Shown piece after piece: positions 39,573-43,012 of a stretch of 43,012 nucleotides of DNA. Origin of the DNA: Pseudomonadota bacterium (lineage in GTDB: Bacteria; Pseudomonadota; Gammaproteobacteria; Steroidobacterales; JBCBZW01); assembly GCA_039193195.1 (NCBI GenBank), contig JBCCWS010000051.1, forward strand, positions 1 through 43,012, written 5' to 3'. The notes below the pieces were generated by a model, which did not search any database, was not told the origin of the DNA, and saw only the letters and a list, made by a program, of their open reading frames with translations. The translations under genes were made by a program, and so were the position numbers. The first letter of the stretch is position 1. Every line of letters begins with the position of its first letter.

Positions 39573-39871
39573 GGACGCGATGCCCTCGTGCGGGCCTGCC
39601 GCACCAAACAGCCCCTAGAACCGCTAGGTCCCAAAATCGTGAGCGGCGGCCAAGGCGCCGTTTCGATGTTCCTCGAAGCGCTCGCTGCCCTGCCATCCGT
39701 GGAGCTGCCGTACGCGCCGAAGTGCCCACCACCCAAGCCGCGCCCGCATGCCACTGCACCGGGTATTGAACTGATGGGTTCTAGGATCGACTATAGCGAC
39801 CCAGCAGCGGGTGTCCGCAGCGCAGATCGCGCTGCCGAGCACCACACACTCAATGAACGGGGGCAACCACA
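39573..39871. other. Intergenic region without recognised features
   Basis: 299 bases between the lipase and the flavodoxin-fold gene. An open plus-strand frame exists, but its composition and lack of a ribosome-binding site argue against a gene. I see no clear terminator or promoter. Confidence 0.5.
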
Positions 39872-40630
39872 ATGAGCGAACAGCACGAGAGAATCAGAGG
39901 CGAGCAGTGCCAGAAGGCGCCCGCCACCTACGGCGACCTGAGCGTGTTGATGCTCAACTGCACGCTCACGCGCAGCCCCAACTTGTCACACACTGAGGGC
40001 TTGCTGCGCGTTGCCCAAGGGGTATTCGAGGCGAACGGAGTCAAGACCGAGATCCTGCGCCCTGTTGACTACGAGCTACCGGCAGGCCTTGGCCACGACT
40101 ACACCGGCGTCGACGGCTACGCGCGCGATGACTGGCCCAACATCCAGGCCAAGGTCGATGCCTGCGACATCCTGATCATCGGCACGTCCGTGTGGCTCGG
40201 CGAGAAGAGCTCTGTGTGCAATCGCGTTCTGGAGCGCATGTACGGCTACACACACAGCTTCAACGACAAGGGGCAGTACCGAGACTACGGCAAGGTGGGC
40301 GCTACGCTCATCACCGGCAACGAGGACGGCGTTAAGCACTGCGCTATGAACGTTCTCTTCTCCCTCTCCCACATCGGCTACACGGTGCCACCTCAGGCGG
40401 ACGCCGGGTGGATGGGCGAAGCGGGCCCTGGCCCTTCCTACATGGACGAAGGCTCTGGCGGCCCGGAGAATGATTTCACCAACAGGAACACTACGTTCCT
40501 GGTATGGAACTGCCTGCACCTGGCGAGAATGCTGAAGGACGCGGGCGGCATTCCCGCCCACGGCAATCAGCCGGAGGTGTGGGCGGCGGGATGCCACTCT
40601 GATTTTCAGAGTCCGGAGCACAAGCGTTAG
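39872..40630 (+). CDS. Flavodoxin-fold NAD(P)H-dependent oxidoreductase
   Basis: 252 aa behind GGGGG. The NADPH-dependent FMN reductase/flavodoxin fold appears as LSVLMLNCTLTRSPNLSHTEGLL (phosphate-binding loop), DILIIGTSVWLGEKSS and KVGATLITGNEDG. These proteins bind FMN and reduce quinones or other substrates. About 20 residues precede the fold. The substrate is not evident from the neighbours. Confidence 0.82.
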   Translation: MSEQHERIRGEQCQKAPATYGDLSVLMLNCTLTRSPNLSHTEGLLRVAQGVFEANGVKTEILRPVDYELPAGLGHDYTGVDGYARDDWPNIQAKVDACDILIIGTSVWLGEKSSVCNRVLERMYGYTHSFNDKGQYRDYGKVGATLITGNEDGVKHCAMNVLFSLSHIGYTVPPQADAGWMGEAGPGPSYMDEGSGGPENDFTNRNTTFLVWNCLHLARMLKDAGGIPAHGNQPEVWAAGCHSDFQSPEHKR

Positions 40631-40731
40631 GGCCAAGTGGGGTGCTCGACACGGCCTGGCCGAGCCCCCGCCAGAGCGAGACGTCCAGGCGCTTAAGCGA
40701 GGCGGCGATGATCGCAGGTGCGCGTACTGGC

Positions 40732-42480
40732 CTAGGGCGAGTACCAGATCGGTGAGCCCCAGGCGCGCTCACGAATGGTCTCCGGCACGCTGCCGTCACA
40801 GCACACGGCGAAGGGCTCTGGTAGCTCCTCTGGGCGATCGCAGTCTGCGTTCACGGCTGCGCAGTCAAGGGTGCTCCATCTCGGCGTTGGCGCTTCAAAG
40901 ACCCGCGGGTAGTAGAAGGCGGGCGCGAGAGGATCGAATTGCGGATCGCGCCAGACCTGGCAGTCGGCAGCGACCTCCTGCCCGGGCGCGTAGGTCGCCA
41001 GCCGAATCACTTGCTCGTGCGTCTCACCGCCCGAATACCATCCCTTCACAATCTGCACTTCCTGGATTGGCGCGCTCGCCGGGTCGGCCTCGGCAAGCAG
41101 CAAGATGGCCGGGGCGGCGCCCGAGAGCTCGGAAAGCTCGCCTCCCATGGGCACCCCATTTGCGTAGGCCTGCTGCAGGAGATCCGATGCGCCACACAGC
41201 TCCTCTTCGAAGCTCTCGCCCGCGAAGCTGCGCACGGTCAACCGCGTACCACTGGTAGCGAAGGTCTCACGTTGCGTGAGGGAGGCAAACAAAGCCTCAC
41301 GCGTGTTCTCCTCGGCCCAGATGCCCGTGAGGCCACCCGCGTTGTAATAGGCGGAGGGGCCGTCGAGGCGGCGCAGGGGCGTGTCGTCGCGGTCGCCGGA
41401 GTTACCCGAGTAGAGGGCCTCCTCCGTGGTGCCGCCGATGCCGTTGTGGGAGTCAGTGCTGGCGATAAACCCAACCTGAAAGGGATTCACGCCCAGCGCT
41501 GACTCTAACGCTAATCCGTCCTTTAGGGCAGTGCGGACGAAGGAGCCTGGCGGCACTTCATCCGTGCCAGGCGGCAGCAGGCGATCCACCGGTGGCTGCT
41601 CGAAGGCGCACTCCGAATCGTCGTCGGCCAAGGTCGGATGGCATTCGGAACTGCCCTTGTGCTGGAAGACCTCCACTAGGGGCTCGAAGCGTCGGCGTTG
41701 TTCGGCCACGTCGGCGGTTAGGTCGGTGCTGTCGAACTCCAGGCCTTCGCTCTGGTTGGGGTTGTGCGCGATGGCGATGACCTCACAGCCGGCCACGTCG
41801 AGACACTCAGCTTCCAGCGCTGACCACAAGGCCTCACGCGAGCGGTAGTCCCACGAGTCGTGCGCGACCCTAGGCGTAACATCACCGACGTAGTAGACAT
41901 TACGATGCAGGCTGCCGCCGTTGAACTGTGACCCTAGGGTGTATTCGTAAGCAGTGAAGGTGGTGAACTCGCAGGGGTCGTTGGCCGCGTCCGCTTGGAA
42001 CTTGATGCGGCGCCAGACCTTGCGCGAAACGCGATCGCACGTGGCCGGGTCTACGGCGGGCTCGCTCGCCTTGCAGATTCTGTTCAGGTTGAGGGGATTG
42101 AGAATGCCCTGGCGGTACTCCACGCAGCCTGGATGCTGGTAGGCAAGCGAGCCGGGATCCTTACACATGCTGACCTCTGCGAGATACCTAGCGTGGTCGG
42201 TGACTGCTGCGAAATCCAGGGTGTCGGCGCTCTGCGCGTAAACCTGCCCCGGTCCGTTTAGCGTGCCAAACACCCAGGCGTCATGGGAGAGCTCCGAGTG
42301 AATGTGCAGATCGCCGAAATACACGTTGCGCAGAGGGTTGTGATCGGCACAGTCGGCGCCAACCTGTGCGGGTGTCGCCGGAACGTCGAGTGCTAGCCCT
42401 GGATCGTGGGCAACGCTCGTGAATGCGATAGCCAGCAGTACGCCTGCAGCGCACGGGCATGAAGGTCTTCGTATCGGGTG
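40732..42480 (-). CDS. Exported DUF3604 protein
   Basis: 582 aa from the ATG at 42480, which gives a signal peptide (CAAGVLLAIAFTSVA); a longer start at 42540 is possible but would bury it. DUF3604 signatures are YFGDLHIHSELSHDAW near the start, AVTDHARYL, IAHNPN, STDSHNGI, and the closing RERAWGSPIWYSP. The conserved His and Asp residues resemble metal-dependent PHP-type hydrolases, but no reaction is established. Likely periplasmic or secreted. Confidence 0.9.
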   Translation of the reverse strand, partial: HPIRRPSCPCAAGVLLAIAFTSVAHDPGLALDVPATPAQVGADCADHNPLRNVYFGDLHIHSELSHDAWVFGTLNGPGQVYAQSADTLDFAAVTDHARYLAEVSMCKDPGSLAYQHPGCVEYRQGILNPLNLNRICKASEPAVDPATCDRVSRKVWRRIKFQADAANDPCEFTTFTAYEYTLGSQFNGGSLHRNVYYVGDVTPRVAHDSWDYRSREALWSALEAECLDVAGCEVIAIAHNPNQSEGLEFDSTDLTADVAEQRRRFEPLVEVFQHKGSSECHPTLADDDSECAFEQPPVDRLLPPGTDEVPPGSFVRTALKDGLALESALGVNPFQVGFIASTDSHNGIGGTTEEALYSGNSGDRDDTPLRRLDGPSAYYNAGGLTGIWAEENTREALFASLTQRETFATSGTRLTVRSFAGESFEEELCGASDLLQQAYANGVPMGGELSELSGAAPAILLLAEADPASAPIQEVQIVKGWYSGGETHEQVIRLATYAPGQEVAADCQVWRDPQFDPLAPAFYYPRVFEAPTPRWSTLDCAAVNADCDRPEELPEPFAVCCDGSVPETIRERAWGSPIWYSP

Positions 42481-42736
42481 CATGGGGTAGGTCTCGGGCC
42501 GTCCGTTGCTCGTTGTTATGGCGTTCGCGTATGCGGACACATCTCAAGTGTTGCCGCATCGCGTCCGTCATTCTACGGACGGCCAAGACGCATGTTTCCG
42601 ACAGCGACGGCCCCATCGACCTCAATCACTGCCGACTTAACGCCGAAGCCTCAAGACAACCAGCGCCTTGCGTTCGATTCAGGTGTCCCGCCGCTCCGAT
42701 GCTACCAGGGGCTTTGCGATGCGCCCCGCAGCGTGA

Positions 42737-43006
42737 CTAGTGGGCCGCTTGGTAACTAAGGTGACGCTCAGCGAGTAGCACGGGCGCCAGGGCAAGGCGG
42801 TCGATTGCAGCCATAGCCGAGCTATGGCTGCATTTGACGAACGCCGCGATGGCGCCCGTGCTACTCGCCCTTCGGGTCTGCGTAGGGGCAGCGTCCGCGG
42901 CGTTGCAACGCTTTCCAATGGCAAAGCCATTGGCTGCGCGACGCGCCATGCTGACGCTGCCCCTACGCAGACTGAGCGTTACCATATTTTCCAAGCGGCC
43001 CACTAG
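42737..43006. mobile_element. Miniature inverted-repeat element, family 1, long copy
   Basis: 270 bp bounded by CTAG, with ends matching the copy at 17353-17517. It holds three perfect internal inverted repeats. An 18-bp pair lies at 42772-42789/42850-42867, around a 12-bp hairpin at 42806-42832. A second 18-bp pair lies at 42878-42895/42953-42970, around CCAATGGC-AAA-GCCATTGG. The short copy keeps only one arm of each 18-bp pair, so it looks like a deletion form. Located about 200 bp upstream of the DUF3604 gene. Nothing is encoded. Confidence 0.9.
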
Positions 43007-43012
43007 GTACGC

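Noticed and set aside
39588-39875. 95-aa open frame between the lipase and the flavodoxin-fold gene
   Set aside because: No ribosome-binding site, Pro/Arg-rich composition and overlapping frames on the other strand.
42737-43006. Short open frames inside the long miniature element
   Set aside because: They arise from inverted-repeat DNA, lack start signals and are not kept in the short copy.

Overview
The window looks like a GC-rich gammaproteobacterial chromosome carrying the inner end of an integrated mobile element. The gammaproteobacterial assignment rests on gene order: on the minus strand uvrC, pgsA, tRNA-Gly(GCC) and tRNA-Cys(GCA) lie in a row, as in the E. coli uvrC-pgsA-glyW-cysT-leuZ locus. 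The matching tRNA-Leu(TAA) is also present, but about 17 kb further on. I cannot name the genus.

Positions 1 to about 15.7 kb are accessory DNA abutting the 3' end of tRNA-Leu(TAA). The recombinase-proximal end holds a large serine recombinase coupled to a small acidic protein, behind a promoter and two hairpins. Next come a small winged-helix-like protein and an unknown 149-aa protein. A three-gene minus-strand operon follows: a four-helix membrane protein, a secreted protein and a VirD4/TraG-like coupling ATPase. Beyond it is a two-gene Gabija-type defence module (OLD-family ATPase/TOPRIM nuclease plus UvrD-like helicase). Then come an orphan N4/N6 DNA methyltransferase and a membrane-anchored TIR protein with a tandem DUF1508 tail. 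Two small genes of the element share a duplicated leader of about 230 bp with a palindrome and a conserved hairpin. No relaxase, type IV secretion genes or second attachment site were seen, so the element probably continues left of base 1.

Positions 15.8 to 42.5 kb are ordinary chromosome. The sequence runs: a small-GTPase/Roadblock operon; pyruvate carboxylase divergent from prpB-prpC (propionate/methylcitrate cycle); a five-gene lipid-modification operon (desaturase, flavoprotein, DUF1365, two cyclopropane-synthase-type methyltransferases); an exported subtilase ending in seven six-residue repeats; and msrB. After that come tRNA-Cys, tRNA-Gly, pgsA, uvrC, a family 5 uracil-DNA glycosylase and malate synthase A, then a patatin-like lipase, a flavodoxin-fold reductase and an exported DUF3604 protein.

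Three short non-coding elements with long terminal inverted repeats bounded by CTAG sit in this chromosomal part. One family has two copies (17353-17517 and 42737-43006); another has one (36695-36859). Two of the three are inserted exactly at a CTAG that forms the stop codon of a gene inside an operon, so they split operons without damaging a protein.

The strongest candidates for something new are the TIR-TM-DUF1508 protein beside Gabija, the duplicated structured leader, the coupling-ATPase operon without a visible secretion system, the recombinase whose C-terminus is read from the antisense of its target tRNA, and the stop-codon-targeting miniature elements.
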